In this document: positions 1 to 8,590 of the stretch, piece after piece
Position numbering within the stretch: the stretch's first letter is position 1
Layout: every line of letters starts with the position of its first letter
Origin: Muribaculaceae bacterium
GTDB lineage: Bacteria > Bacteroidota > Bacteroidia > Bacteroidales > Muribaculaceae
Assembly (NCBI GenBank): GCA_023667285.1
Contig: JAMPAK010000001.1
Coordinates: 355,140-419,139, forward strand
DNA: 64,000 bases
Direction of reading: 5' to 3'
Translations under genes and position numbers: made by a program
The notes under the pieces: model-generated
Seen by the model: the letters and a program-made list of their open reading frames with translations, nothing else
The model's database searches: none
Told to the model about the DNA's origin: nothing

Positions 1-239
1 AGGGCTTGCGATGGTCCTTTGGCGAGGCGGTAGTTGAGGTATTCCTGAAGGATTGCCGCGGAGTTTCGGCCGGGCGGGTCGATGACGAGGACGGGGCGTG
101 CGCGTTTCTGGCGCTCGAGGTAGGATATGACTTTGCGCTCGTTTTTCGTTAGGCGTCGGTTGAGGTATGTCTCGAAGCCACGTATCCCGAGGATGGGGGA
201 GTAGGTTTGTTTGCGGGAGGTGGTGATGAGTTTTTTCAT
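1..239 (-). CDS. Unrecognised protein, C-terminus cut by the window edge
   Basis: An open minus-strand frame runs from ATG at 239 to base 1 without a stop, giving at least 79 residues. It begins MKKLITTSRK and is very basic (many Lys/Arg), with a central VLVIDPPG stretch and no signal peptide. I recognise no family. A good -7 box (TACCTTTG, 267-274) lies 28 bases upstream of the ATG, which supports this as a real gene with this start. It is too incomplete to assign a function. Confidence 0.5.
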   Translation of the reverse strand, partial: MKKLITTSRKQTYSPILGIRGFETYLNRRLTKNERKVISYLERQKRARPVLVIDPPGRNSAAILQEYLNYRLAKGPSQA

Positions 240-266
240 GGTTTGGCTTCGAGAATAGTTAGGTTG

Positions 267-274
267 CAAAGGTA
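267..274 (-). promoter_or_regulatory. Bacteroidota -7 box (TAnnTTTG) for the left-edge gene
   Basis: The minus strand reads TACCTTTG, matching the sigma-ABfr type -7 consensus TAnnTTTG, 28 bases upstream of ATG 239. Inferred promoter; no clear -33 element was assigned. Confidence 0.6.
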
Positions 275-315
275 AGAATGATTAGAGGTTACAATAGTGT
301 GATAATGCCGATGAG

Positions 316-375
316 AGCCTTCGGGGTGGTTTCGGCGGCCTACGGACGCCGTTTGCTACCTGCGGTGGTGAGGCC
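316..375 (+). repeat. Interspersed GC-rich repeat, copy 1
   Basis: This shares about 55-60 bases with 58868-58928. Common blocks are agccttcggg, then ggt and ttc, then gcggcc, cgg, cgccgtttgc and cctgcgg, with substitutions between them and a 2-base indel. Both copies are intergenic. The 240-503 gap otherwise holds only the two promoters and a terminator-like hairpin. A 72-residue antisense frame (282-500) crosses it but is probably not coding. Confidence 0.6.
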
Positions 376-379
376 CCGG

Positions 380-413
380 ACACCCCGGGCGCTAACGGTG
401 AGGGTGTTTTTTT
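380..413 (+). terminator. Terminator-like hairpin after repeat copy 1
   Basis: Inverted repeat acaccc (380-385) / gggtgt (402-407) is followed by an uninterrupted T run to 413. It reads as a rho-independent terminator on the plus strand, yet no plus-strand gene precedes it in the window. It may belong to the repeat element or to an unseen short transcript. Confidence 0.4.
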
Positions 414-469
414 GTTGGTGGGGATTGCAGTTAATGCGTTGATGTGTTGTTTATTTGTGAAATAACTTT

Positions 470-477
470 TATCTTTG
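470..477 (+). promoter_or_regulatory. -7 box (TATCTTTG) for the esterase-GH51 unit
   Basis: TATCTTTG matches TAnnTTTG and lies 26 bases before ATG 504. It falls inside the longer open frame that begins at 444, so the upstream ATG would lie outside the mRNA. This supports 504 as the start. Confidence 0.7.
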
Positions 478-503
478 TGGAGATAAACCAAATTCTTCAC
501 GCC

Positions 504-1652
504 ATGAAAAATTTTTTTGTCCTTCTGGCTGTGGTGATGTGCGCTGTGGCGACCTCACAGGCGAAGGAAAATGAAAGGTATGAGCTGCAACGTGACATGC
601 CTCTGTTTCTCGACAGCATCAAGAGTGAGCTGACTTATCCGCTGGCCTGGGGCAACAGCGAGATAACTGACTTTGGGCTTTGGCGCTCAACTGCACACGA
701 TAAACTCATCGAGCTTATGCTCGCTCCTCCTCCACGCACTGCTGACTATGGCATGGAGGTGATAGGCGAGGATAAGAGGGATGGATATACGGCCAAGAAG
801 ATCAGATTTAATCTCACAAAATACTCGCGCGTGGAGGCATATCTGCTTGTGCCAGACGGCGAGGGCCCGTTTCCGGCTATCGTGGCTCTCCATGACCATG
901 GGGGACATTTCTCAATAGGCAAGGAGAAGATGATACGCCCCTTTGGCGTCGGCCAGGAGGTATATGACGACTGCGACAAGTGGGTCGAGGGTCTCTATGA
1001 GGGTCAGTATGTTGGTGACTACCTGGCCAAGAATGGGTATGTGGTCATCTCGACGGATGCTCTCTTCTGGGGGGACCGAGGCCGCAAAGAGGGGCATGAT
1101 GGCAACAAATTTGCCAATGTGGCCGGAAATTTCATGATGCTTGGCCGCAATCTGAGCGCATGGATGAATTTTGAGGATATGTATGCCACGGAGTTTCTCG
1201 CGTCGCTCCCTGAGGTAGATGCCGAGCGCGTGGGATGTGTGGGACTGTCGATGGGAGCCTACCGCTCATGGATGCTCTCAGCCCTATCGCCCATCATCAA
1301 GGCGGGGTGTGCGGTGTGCTGGATGACGACAACAGAGTCGCAGCTCTCGTGGGAGAGCGGACGCAATGAGCGTGGCGGCTTCGCCAACAATCTCATCGGT
1401 GTGCGCAATTATCTCGACTATCCACACATAGCATCTCTGGCATGTCCGAAGGCCATGTATTTCGTGAACGGTGAGACTGACAAGCTGTTTGCACCCAAGG
1501 CTGTCCGTGATGCATATGACACGATGCAGAAGGTGTGGGACAGCCAGAATGCCGGCGATAAACTGAAGACGTCGCTTCTGCCGATGGGACATGAGATGCC
1601 AAGGAGTGTCCAGGAGTCGTGTCTTGAATTTCTAAACTCAAATCTAAAATGA
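504..1652 (+). CDS. Exported alpha/beta hydrolase, probable carbohydrate esterase
   Basis: A 382-residue protein with an N-terminal signal peptide ([20 protein letters not shown]). The fold is alpha/beta hydrolase of the dienelactone hydrolase/Abhydrolase_7 kind. The nucleophile elbow GLSMG gives Ser249, and the likely triad is completed by Asp326 (GETDK) and His363 (MGHEM). An oxyanion-side LHDHGG motif is near residue 130. Start 504 was chosen because the frame extension to 444 contains the promoter box. The GH51 arabinofuranosidase starts 4 bases after the stop, so the pair is very likely co-transcribed. This context suggests removal of acetyl or other ester groups from plant polysaccharide fragments in the periplasm; substrate is inference. 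Confidence 0.8.
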   Translation: MKNFFVLLAVVMCAVATSQAKENERYELQRDMPLFLDSIKSELTYPLAWGNSEITDFGLWRSTAHDKLIELMLAPPPRTADYGMEVIGEDKRDGYTAKKIRFNLTKYSRVEAYLLVPDGEGPFPAIVALHDHGGHFSIGKEKMIRPFGVGQEVYDDCDKWVEGLYEGQYVGDYLAKNGYVVISTDALFWGDRGRKEGHDGNKFANVAGNFMMLGRNLSAWMNFEDMYATEFLASLPEVDAERVGCVGLSMGAYRSWMLSALSPIIKAGCAVCWMTTTESQLSWESGRNERGGFANNLIGVRNYLDYPHIASLACPKAMYFVNGETDKLFAPKAVRDAYDTMQKVWDSQNAGDKLKTSLLPMGHEMPRSVQESCLEFLNSNLK

Positions 1653-1656
1653 AAAT

Positions 1657-3225
1657 ATGAGCATGATAAACAGAATTCCGGCCATTGTAGCCGCAATGCT
1701 TCCGTGCCTGACGGCCATGGGCGCAGAGAACGCAGAGAGAGCCACTGTCACACCTCTTATCAGCGACATAGACACAACGGTGACAATCCCGGCTGAGATC
1801 TACGGCCAGTTTGCCGAGCACCTGGGGTCGTGTATCTATGGCGGCCTGTGGGTGGGCACTGAGTCAGCCATCCCCAACACAGACGGATACAGAAACGATG
1901 TGCTAAACGCGCTCAGAGACTTGAAGGTGCCTGTGATGAGGTGGCCCGGAGGTTGTTTTGCAGATGAGTATCACTGGACGGATGGCATTGGCCCCAAGGA
2001 GGAGCGCCCTGTCATGGTCAATACAAATTGGGGCGGGACTGTCGAGGATAACAGTTTCGGGACACATGAGTTTTTCAATCTCTGCGAGTTGATTGGGTGT
2101 GAGCCATATCTGAGCGGAAATGTGGGGAGCGGCACTGTCGAGGAACTGTCCAAATGGGTTGAATATATCACGGCCAAGGAGGGTCCGATGGCTGAGAAGC
2201 GCAAGGCCAACGGACGCGAGAAACCATGGAAACTCAAATATCTCGGCGTGGGCAACGAGAGCTGGGGGTGTGGAGGCAATTTCACGCCTGAGGCATATGC
2301 CGATGAGTATCGCCGCTATCAGACCTACTGCCGCAACTACGACGGCAACAGGCTCTACAAGATAGCTTCAGGTGCCAGTGACTATGACTTGAACTGGACA
2401 AATACGCTCATGAAAAAGGCCCGCAACCATATGAACGGACTCTCTCTCCACTACTATACGGTGAAGGGCTGGGATGGCAGCAAGGGTGCCGCAACGGTCT
2501 TCACTCCGGAGGAGCACTACTGGACCATGGGTAAATGTCTGGACCTTGATGAGATTCTTGAGAACCATGATTCAATCATGACATGCTATGACCCAGACAA
2601 GAAGGTGGCTCTCATTGTTGATGAGTGGGGGACATGGTGGGATGTGGAACCGGGGACAAATCCGGGACATCTGTTTCAGCAGAACACTATGCGCGATGCG
2701 CTTGTGGCTGCCCTGAGCCTGAATGTTTTTCACCGCCACACAGACCGCGTGAAGATGGCCAATATCGCACAGATAGCCAATGTGCTTCAGTCAATGGTGC
2801 TCACCAAGGAGGACCAGATGGTGCTCACGCCGACCTATTATGTCTTCAAGATGTATGCCCCTCACCAGAATGCTACGGTGGTTCCCGTCAATGTCGAGAC
2901 CTCGACAAGGGTGGTGCCCGGAAATAGAGGTGAGCGGACAGTCCCGACCGTCAGCGCGACGGCCTCAAGGAAAGACGGTGAGATGAACATCACGCTCTCT
3001 AATATTGACATCGACAAGGATGTTGAGGTCAATATTCCGCTGGGCAAAGGCAAGTACAGCATTGAGGGAGCGGAGATTCTCACTGCAGCCAATATAGCGG
3101 ACTACAATGACTTCGGCCAACCGGAAAAGGTGACACTCAAGCCGTTTAAGGGAGCAAAAATCAAGGGGGATGAAGTAATCCTCACCCTCCCTGCAAAGTC
3201 TGTTGTGAATATCCGAATAAAGTAA
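1657..3225 (+). CDS. Alpha-L-arabinofuranosidase, glycoside hydrolase family 51
   Basis: A 522-residue exported enzyme (signal peptide about 1-22) that should release terminal L-arabinofuranose from arabinan or arabinoxylan. It has the GH51 (beta/alpha)8 barrel signatures: MRWPGG near residue 95, the acid/base Glu201 in GVGNESWG, and the nucleophile Glu323 in VDEWGTWW. The C-terminal beta domain follows from about 400 to 522. It lies directly downstream of the alpha/beta hydrolase and ends one base before the stop of the opposite-strand rlmB gene. No SusC/SusD pair or regulator is adjacent. Family assignment is secure; exact linkage preference is not readable from sequence. Confidence 0.93.
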   Translation: MSMINRIPAIVAAMLPCLTAMGAENAERATVTPLISDIDTTVTIPAEIYGQFAEHLGSCIYGGLWVGTESAIPNTDGYRNDVLNALRDLKVPVMRWPGGCFADEYHWTDGIGPKEERPVMVNTNWGGTVEDNSFGTHEFFNLCELIGCEPYLSGNVGSGTVEELSKWVEYITAKEGPMAEKRKANGREKPWKLKYLGVGNESWGCGGNFTPEAYADEYRRYQTYCRNYDGNRLYKIASGASDYDLNWTNTLMKKARNHMNGLSLHYYTVKGWDGSKGAATVFTPEEHYWTMGKCLDLDEILENHDSIMTCYDPDKKVALIVDEWGTWWDVEPGTNPGHLFQQNTMRDALVAALSLNVFHRHTDRVKMANIAQIANVLQSMVLTKEDQMVLTPTYYVFKMYAPHQNATVVPVNVETSTRVVPGNRGERTVPTVSATASRKDGEMNITLSNIDIDKDVEVNIPLGKGKYSIEGAEILTAANIADYNDFGQPEKVTLKPFKGAKIKGDEVILTLPAKSVVNIRIK

Positions 3226-3226
3226 C

Positions 3227-3982
3227 CTACATTATCTCGAGGTTGGCCGCCAGACGCTGGCGGACAACCTCGTATATCATCACACCGGCTGCAACAGAGA
3301 CGTTGAGCGACCCGATGGACCCGAACATGGGGATTGAGACTCTTGCAGTGGTCTCTTTCATGGCCTCGGGGGAGATGCCTATATCCTCGGCGCCCATGAT
3401 GAGGGCAGTGGGATCTGTGTAGGAAGCCTCAGTGTAGGGATAGTCAGCCTTCTCAGAGACTCCATAGACGGCATAGCCGTTCTCACGCAGGAAGTGCGCT
3501 GCCCAGGCTATGGAGGAGACACGACACACGGGAATGTGGAGCAGCGCTCCGGCTGAGGTCTTCACGGCATCGCCACCGACTGAGACACTGCCACGCTCGG
3601 GGATGACAATAGCATCGACCCCCGCGCACTCGCATGTGCGGGCTATGGCGCCGAAATTCCTGACGTCGGTGACGCCGTCGAGCATGACGATGAAGGGGAG
3701 TATCCCGGCCTCATAAAGTTCGGGGACGAGATGGTCGAGTCGGTGATATTCGATGGCCGACATCATTGCCAGGACTCCCTGGTGGTTGCGGCGCGTGATG
3801 CGGTTGATTCTCTCCATGGGGACACGCTGGACGACGACTCTCAGTTTTCTGGCCATCTGGGTGAGCTGTGAAGCGAGGTCGCCATGCAGGTCTTTGGCCA
3901 TAAAGATTTTGTCGACATTCTGTCCGGCCTCGAGGGCCTCCATGACGGCGCGGATGCCGTAGATATAGTCAGTGCGGTCCAT
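3227..3982 (-). CDS. rlmB: SpoU-family rRNA 2'-O-methyltransferase, RlmB/TrmH type
   Basis: A 251-residue SAM-dependent ribose methyltransferase, probably acting on a 23S rRNA guanosine. The N-terminal substrate-binding part (about 1-85) begins with IYGIRAVMEALE. The SPOUT knotted domain follows, with motif 1 NFGAIART, motif 2 LIMGAEDIG and motif 3 SIGSLNVSVAAG. Motif 2 is slightly atypical, since most relatives have MGxEG. The frame stays open upstream to 4111, but only ATG 3982 gives the family N-terminus. It is last in the dnaN operon, 43 bases after recN. Confidence 0.88.
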   Translation of the reverse strand: MDRTDYIYGIRAVMEALEAGQNVDKIFMAKDLHGDLASQLTQMARKLRVVVQRVPMERINRITRRNHQGVLAMMSAIEYHRLDHLVPELYEAGILPFIVMLDGVTDVRNFGAIARTCECAGVDAIVIPERGSVSVGGDAVKTSAGALLHIPVCRVSSIAWAAHFLRENGYAVYGVSEKADYPYTEASYTDPTALIMGAEDIGISPEAMKETTARVSIPMFGSIGSLNVSVAAGVMIYEVVRQRLAANLEIM

Positions 3983-4025
3983 GTGTGTATGTGACGGGAT
4001 TTTTGTGGGGGGATAGAATTGATGA

Positions 4026-5687
4026 TTATTTAGCGGTGAGGAGCGATTTTGCCGCCTTGACGGCTGCCGCATCAATCTCGGCTCCACTGAGCATGGCGGC
4101 GATGGCGTCAACGCGCTCGGCTGAGGAGAGACGTGTGATGCGCGTGTGGGTTGAGTGCTCGTCGTCCTCCTTATATACCCTGAAGTGGCTCTCGCCCTTG
4201 GCAGCGACCTGCGGAAGGTGAGTGATGGCGATGACCTGGATTGACGAGGAGATGTCTCTCATCATGCGCCCCATATGGTCGGCAACGTCGCCTGAGACTC
4301 CGGTGTCCACCTCATCAAATATGATGGCCGGGAGCTGCATCCTTGAGACGATGATGGCCTTAATCGAGAGCATGAGGCGCGATATCTCACCGCCAGATGC
4401 AGTGTCGCCCACTGGCATTAGGGGCTGATTCTTGTTGAAGGCAGCCATGAAGGAGACTGAGTCGATGCCTGTGGGGCCCATATCGGCCGGAAGCACCTGC
4501 ACCTCTACCTGAAGGTTCTTCATGCCTAAGGGGACGGCTGTCTCGCGCAGGGTCTCGGCAAAACGGATGGCCTCAGCCTTGCGGGCCTCTGAGATCTCGA
4601 GGGCTGTCTCACGCGCAAGGGCCTTGGCGCGCCGGGCCTCGCGCTCAAGAGAGGCGAGGATGTCGCCGCTGTTGTCGAGGTCGCGCAGACGGTCGCGCAG
4701 ACGGTCGCGCAACTCAATGAGGAGGTCGCTGTCGCTGATGTGGTGCTTGTGACACAAGGTATAGATGGAATTGAGCCGCTCTTCAATCCACTCCAGACGG
4801 GCAGGGTCAGCCTGAAGTGACTCAGACAGGGACTCGATGGTCGAGGCAATGTCAACGATCTCAATCCTGGCTGACTCCAAACGGGCAGGGATATCGTCAG
4901 CGGGAGGGAGCACACTGTCGAGCGACGTGCAGCTGTCAATGGCCTCACCTATCATCTCGAGGGCGTTTGGGGTGCCAAGCGAGAGGGCGTTTCCAGCTCG
5001 GGAGAGGGTCTGCTTGATGGAATTAAGGTTTAGGAGAATCTCACGCTCGGACTCGAGAGCTGCCTGTTCGCCGGGCTGAAGGGAGAGTTCGTCCAGCTGC
5101 TCGAGCTGGAAGCGTGTGAACTCCTCGTCCTCTCGTGAGCGCTCGACCTGGGCGCGCATTGCCTTGAGGCGGCGGACTGCATCGCGCAGAGCTCCATAGC
5201 GGGCAGCATACTCGCGCAGACGCCCTTCGTTTCCGGCAAGGACATCTATGACACGGAGCTGGAACTCCGGGCTTGAGAGGAGTTGGTTCTGATGCTGTGA
5301 GTGAATGTCGACCAGGCGCATGGCCACCTCGCGGAGTTTGGTGAGCGGCACGGGGGAGTCGTTGACAAAGGCGCGGGAGCGCCCTGTGGGTGAGACCTCG
5401 CGGCGCAGGATGCAGCGCTCGTCATCCCACTCTATGTCGGCTTCCTCGCAGTAGGCTTTCAGGCCGGGATATTCGCTGATGGCGAAGACGGCTTCGATGA
5501 CACTCTTGGCTGAAGGGTCAGCAACAACGCGGCTGTCGGCTCTGGCTCCCAGCAGCAGAGACAGAGCGCCGAGAATGATGGACTTTCCGGCGCCGGTCTC
5601 ACCTGTGATGACGTTGAACCCCTGATGGAATGTGATGTCTATCACATCTATCAGGGCATAATTTGAGATGTGGAGTGTTTCGAGCAT
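4026..5687 (-). CDS. recN: DNA repair protein RecN
   Basis: A 553-residue SMC-like ATPase of double-strand-break repair. The Walker A motif GETGAGKS is at 29-36, the RecN-typical DIHSQHQNQLL follows, and two coiled-coil arms flank the centre. The C-terminal signature (SGGEISRLML), Walker B (IIFDEVDTGVSG) and AITHLPQVAA are all present. It starts 6 bases after the DUF4835 gene. A 12-base in-frame tandem repeat (4679-4713) encodes repeated RLRD units in a coiled-coil segment. Confidence 0.95.
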   Translation of the reverse strand: MLETLHISNYALIDVIDITFHQGFNVITGETGAGKSIILGALSLLLGARADSRVVADPSAKSVIEAVFAISEYPGLKAYCEEADIEWDDERCILRREVSPTGRSRAFVNDSPVPLTKLREVAMRLVDIHSQHQNQLLSSPEFQLRVIDVLAGNEGRLREYAARYGALRDAVRRLKAMRAQVERSREDEEFTRFQLEQLDELSLQPGEQAALESEREILLNLNSIKQTLSRAGNALSLGTPNALEMIGEAIDSCTSLDSVLPPADDIPARLESARIEIVDIASTIESLSESLQADPARLEWIEERLNSIYTLCHKHHISDSDLLIELRDRLRDRLRDLDNSGDILASLEREARRAKALARETALEISEARKAEAIRFAETLRETAVPLGMKNLQVEVQVLPADMGPTGIDSVSFMAAFNKNQPLMPVGDTASGGEISRLMLSIKAIIVSRMQLPAIIFDEVDTGVSGDVADHMGRMMRDISSSIQVIAITHLPQVAAKGESHFRVYKEDDEHSTHTRITRLSSAERVDAIAAMLSGAEIDAAAVKAAKSLLTAK

Positions 5688-5693
5688 TTGAGA

Positions 5694-6611
5694 TCAGTTT
5701 TCGTCCCCTTTCTTTATCTGGTCGATGCGGTCAGTGTCCGTAGGATAGAGTGGGTAGAGGAGCTTTGAGGCATGGTCGCGTTCCTCTGAGGGTGCCTTGG
5801 AGTAGATGTTGACTAGTTCATCTAGCTTGGCATCGCGGAATATGGAGAGCCCTACAGACATCGGCGAGACTTTCTGGATGGCGGGGAGGATGTCGAGCGA
5901 CGTGTCGATGGCCTTGCGCCCTTTGTCGGGGCTGACCGACATCTGGTCGAGGCCTTTGAGATGATACTGGTAGTACAGGTCGCGGAGGGCACGGGTTGAG
6001 GGGTCGGTGAACGCGCTGAGGATAGCCGAGCGGTTTTTGTTGTCCTCAAACTGTTTCCATCCGCTCTCTCCTGACGACTGTGCTTGCTGGACTATGGTGG
6101 CGAGGCGCTCGAAATATGGGTCTCCGCCGTGTGAGGCAAAGGAGTCGAAGTCGACAGCCAGAATGAGATAAACATAGAAGTTGAGTATGGCTGTGAGCTG
6201 GCTCTCCATGTTCATCTCATTGTAGACGAGCGGCTCATTCTCCGTGTAGTTGAACTTGATGTTTGTGTCGCGAAAGTTGATGAGCGTGGTGGTGTATGAG
6301 GAGTTGTAGACGGGGCGTGTGGACTGCACTTGGAGGGTGCCCTCCATGCTGCCGTCGCCCTCGTCATATTTGGTGATGTTGAAGAAGAGCGTGCACTCTA
6401 TGCGTTCTGTGGGCGAGAACTGGGCATTGGTCCACTTGGTGGTGTTGACATACTCGCTGATGGCGCCCTGGAGAGTCTCGAAGATGGACTTGTTGGTGCC
6501 CTCGAGCTGCGAGGTGTTCACCTCGACACGACAGTTCAGTTCCTGGGCTCTGAGGGAGGGACTGAGGGCAAGGAGGATGGTTATGAAAATGAGGGAGAGG
6601 GTATGTTTCAT
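5694..6611 (-). CDS. DUF4835 family exported protein
   Basis: A 305-residue protein with a clear signal peptide (about 1-22, ending SLRAQ) and a mature part beginning ELNCRVEVN, the hallmark of DUF4835, a Bacteroidota-specific family of unknown function. No enzyme motifs are visible. It overlaps the coaBC stop by four bases (6608-6611) and is followed by recN after 6 bases, the usual arrangement in this phylum. Location is probably periplasmic; role unknown. Confidence 0.85.
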   Translation of the reverse strand: MKHTLSLIFITILLALSPSLRAQELNCRVEVNTSQLEGTNKSIFETLQGAISEYVNTTKWTNAQFSPTERIECTLFFNITKYDEGDGSMEGTLQVQSTRPVYNSSYTTTLINFRDTNIKFNYTENEPLVYNEMNMESQLTAILNFYVYLILAVDFDSFASHGGDPYFERLATIVQQAQSSGESGWKQFEDNKNRSAILSAFTDPSTRALRDLYYQYHLKGLDQMSVSPDKGRKAIDTSLDILPAIQKVSPMSVGLSIFRDAKLDELVNIYSKAPSEERDHASKLLYPLYPTDTDRIDQIKKGDEN

Positions 6612-7825
6612 GACTCTGGAAGTGAGGAGGCGATGATGCCGACAATGTCTGCGGCTATCTCGGCCTTTGATTTGAGAGGAATCTCCACGACATCGCCGTG
6701 GCGCGGGATGACGGTGACAGCGTTTGTGTCTGTGCCGAATCCGGCTCCGGGTGTGCGCATGGAATTGAGGACTATCATGTCGAGATTCTTGCGGTCGAGC
6801 TTGCGGCGGGCGTTGTCGAGCTCATGGTCTGTCTCGAGGGCGAAGCCGATGAGCCTTTGGCCGGGGCGCTTGGAGGCTCCAAGGGTGGCTGCGATGTCGG
6901 GGTTCTTGACAAGCTTCAATTCAGGGATCTCTGAGTCCTCGCGTTTTATCTTTGAGGTGGCCGGGTCGGCGATGGTATAGTCAGCCACAGCGGCACACAT
7001 TATGGCGATATCTGCTGTCGGGAAGGCTTCCTGGCATGCCTGGAGCATCTGGCGGCCGCTCTCGACATCGACGCGCTTGATGGCCGGATGGCCGATGGTG
7101 AGGCTTACCGGTCCGGTCACGAGAGTGACCTCTGCCCCACGGTCGGCACATGCACGGGCAAGGGCAAATCCCATCTTCCCGCTTGAGAAGTTGCCTATGA
7201 AGCGGACAGGGTCAATGCGCTCGTAGGTGGGGCCGGCTGTTATCAACACTTTCTTTCCGTCGAGGGACCCGGAGGCTTGGAAAAAGTCCTCAAGGACATT
7301 GAGTATATTCTCAGGCTCCTCCATGCGACCCTTGCCTACAAGGCCGCTGGCCAGAAATCCTGACTCAGGCTCGATGATATGGTTGCCATAAGAGCGGAGG
7401 AGGGCCAGATTGGACTGAGTGGATGGGTGGGCCATCATGTCGAGGTCCATGGCCGGGGCGATAAAGACGGGTGATTTGGCTGAAAGGTAAGTGGTTACAA
7501 GCATATTGTCTGCCACACCGTGTGCCATCTTCCCGATGGTCGATGCTGTGGCCGGGGCTATGACCATGCAGTCGGCCCAGAGCCCCAGGTCGACGTGGGA
7601 GTGCCACTCGCCGGTGTTGGCTGTGAAAAACTCGCTCACCACAGGCTTTTGGCTCAGGGCCGAGAGGGTTACGGGAGTGATGAACTGCTTTCCGGCCGGG
7701 GTGATGACCACCTGCACTTCTGCGCCTGCCTTGACAAGGAGCCGGAGGAGCGAGACGCTCTTGTAGGCAGCGATGCCGCCACAGATGCCGAGGACGATAT
7801 GTTTTCCTGAGAGGGGACTCATCAT
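6608..7825 (-). CDS. coaBC: Bifunctional CoaBC (phosphopantothenate-cysteine ligase / phosphopantothenoylcysteine decarboxylase)
   Basis: A 405-residue bifunctional CoA biosynthesis enzyme. The N-terminal flavoprotein decarboxylase (about 1-175) has GICGGIAAYKS, the active-site His77 (SHVDLG) and APATASTIGKMAHGVADN. The C-terminal ligase (about 185-400) starts VLITAGPTYERIDPVR and has GNFSSGKMG. Two decarboxylase positions differ from E. coli: the PxMN motif reads PAMD (Asn to Asp) and the lid cysteine of ACG reads ASG (Ser160). ATG occurs at 7825 and 7822; both overlap the upstream exonuclease stop. Confidence 0.93.
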   Translation of the reverse strand: MMSPLSGKHIVLGICGGIAAYKSVSLLRLLVKAGAEVQVVITPAGKQFITPVTLSALSQKPVVSEFFTANTGEWHSHVDLGLWADCMVIAPATASTIGKMAHGVADNMLVTTYLSAKSPVFIAPAMDLDMMAHPSTQSNLALLRSYGNHIIEPESGFLASGLVGKGRMEEPENILNVLEDFFQASGSLDGKKVLITAGPTYERIDPVRFIGNFSSGKMGFALARACADRGAEVTLVTGPVSLTIGHPAIKRVDVESGRQMLQACQEAFPTADIAIMCAAVADYTIADPATSKIKREDSEIPELKLVKNPDIAATLGASKRPGQRLIGFALETDHELDNARRKLDRKNLDMIVLNSMRTPGAGFGTDTNAVTVIPRHGDVVEIPLKSKAEIAADIVGIIASSLPES

Positions 7826-8586
7826 TTCTTGCCGCGGAGTTTGATGCGCATGAAGCAGTCCTTGGTGTTCTGAGCGAAGTCACCTTTCATAATCCAGTCG
7901 AGATAGCTGGGGTCTTTGCGTAGCACTTCCTCAGCCAACATTCCTTTATATTTCCCGAAGTTGACGACCTCGCGGTTCTGGTCGTCGTAGATGAGGCGTC
8001 CCATGAAGTCGACATTCTTGTTCTGGCGTGAGTATTCGCTGAGGCCCTCGATGTCTGAGGGGAGGTCGGGGTATCGCTCCACCTGAGCCTTGAGCACCTC
8101 GAGTGTCGCACGGGTGTCGGCGTTGGCTGAGTGAGCATCCTCCAGTTCCTTGCCGCAGTAGAATCTGTAGGCGGCCACGAGGGTGCGCTGCTCTTTCTTG
8201 TGGAAGATTGTCTGGACGTCGACGAAACGTGCCTTGGAGAAGTCAAACTTCACGCCTGCGCGCTGGAACTCCTGGTCGAGCATGGGGATGTCGAAGCGGT
8301 TTGAGTTGAAGCCGGCCAGGTCGCATCCGGTGAGTTCGTTTGCTAGCGACCGGGCTATCTGTCGGAACTCAGGCTCTCCGGCCACATCCTCATCTGTTAT
8401 TCCATGAACCGCTGTGGCAGCGGCAGGGATGGGCATGCCGGGGTTGACACGGCGTGTCCGCTCGGTCTCCTCCCCATTAGGCATCACCTTGATGAGCGAG
8501 ATCTCCACGATGCGGTCGTGGGTAATGTCGACACCTGTTGTCTCGAGGTCGAAGAAAACGATAGGCTTTTTAAGGGTGAGTGGCAT
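7822..8586 (-). CDS. DnaQ-like 3'-5' exonuclease with C-terminal DUF3820-like region
   Basis: A 254-residue DEDDh exonuclease. ExoI has Asp13 and Glu15 (FFDLETTG), ExoII is NSNRFDIPML, and ExoIII is AHSANAD. The exonuclease domain ends near residue 170. The last roughly 85 residues carry VNFGKYKGM and DPSYLDWIM, which resemble the DUF3820 module. It is encoded directly downstream of dnaN (4-base gap) and overlaps coaBC. It may proofread or process DNA with the clamp, but equating it with the Pol III epsilon subunit is inference. Confidence 0.85.
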   Translation of the reverse strand: MPLTLKKPIVFFDLETTGVDITHDRIVEISLIKVMPNGEETERTRRVNPGMPIPAAATAVHGITDEDVAGEPEFRQIARSLANELTGCDLAGFNSNRFDIPMLDQEFQRAGVKFDFSKARFVDVQTIFHKKEQRTLVAAYRFYCGKELEDAHSANADTRATLEVLKAQVERYPDLPSDIEGLSEYSRQNKNVDFMGRLIYDDQNREVVNFGKYKGMLAEEVLRKDPSYLDWIMKGDFAQNTKDCFMRIKLRGKK

Positions 8587-8590
8587 CTTG

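Noticed and set aside
282-500. 72-residue minus-strand frame across repeat copy 1
   Set aside because: It runs through the repeat, the terminator-like hairpin and the promoter of the opposite gene; composition is repeat-derived, not protein-like.
6330-6980. 216-residue plus-strand frame opposite DUF4835/coaBC
   Set aside because: Antisense to two well-supported genes and no recognisable domain.
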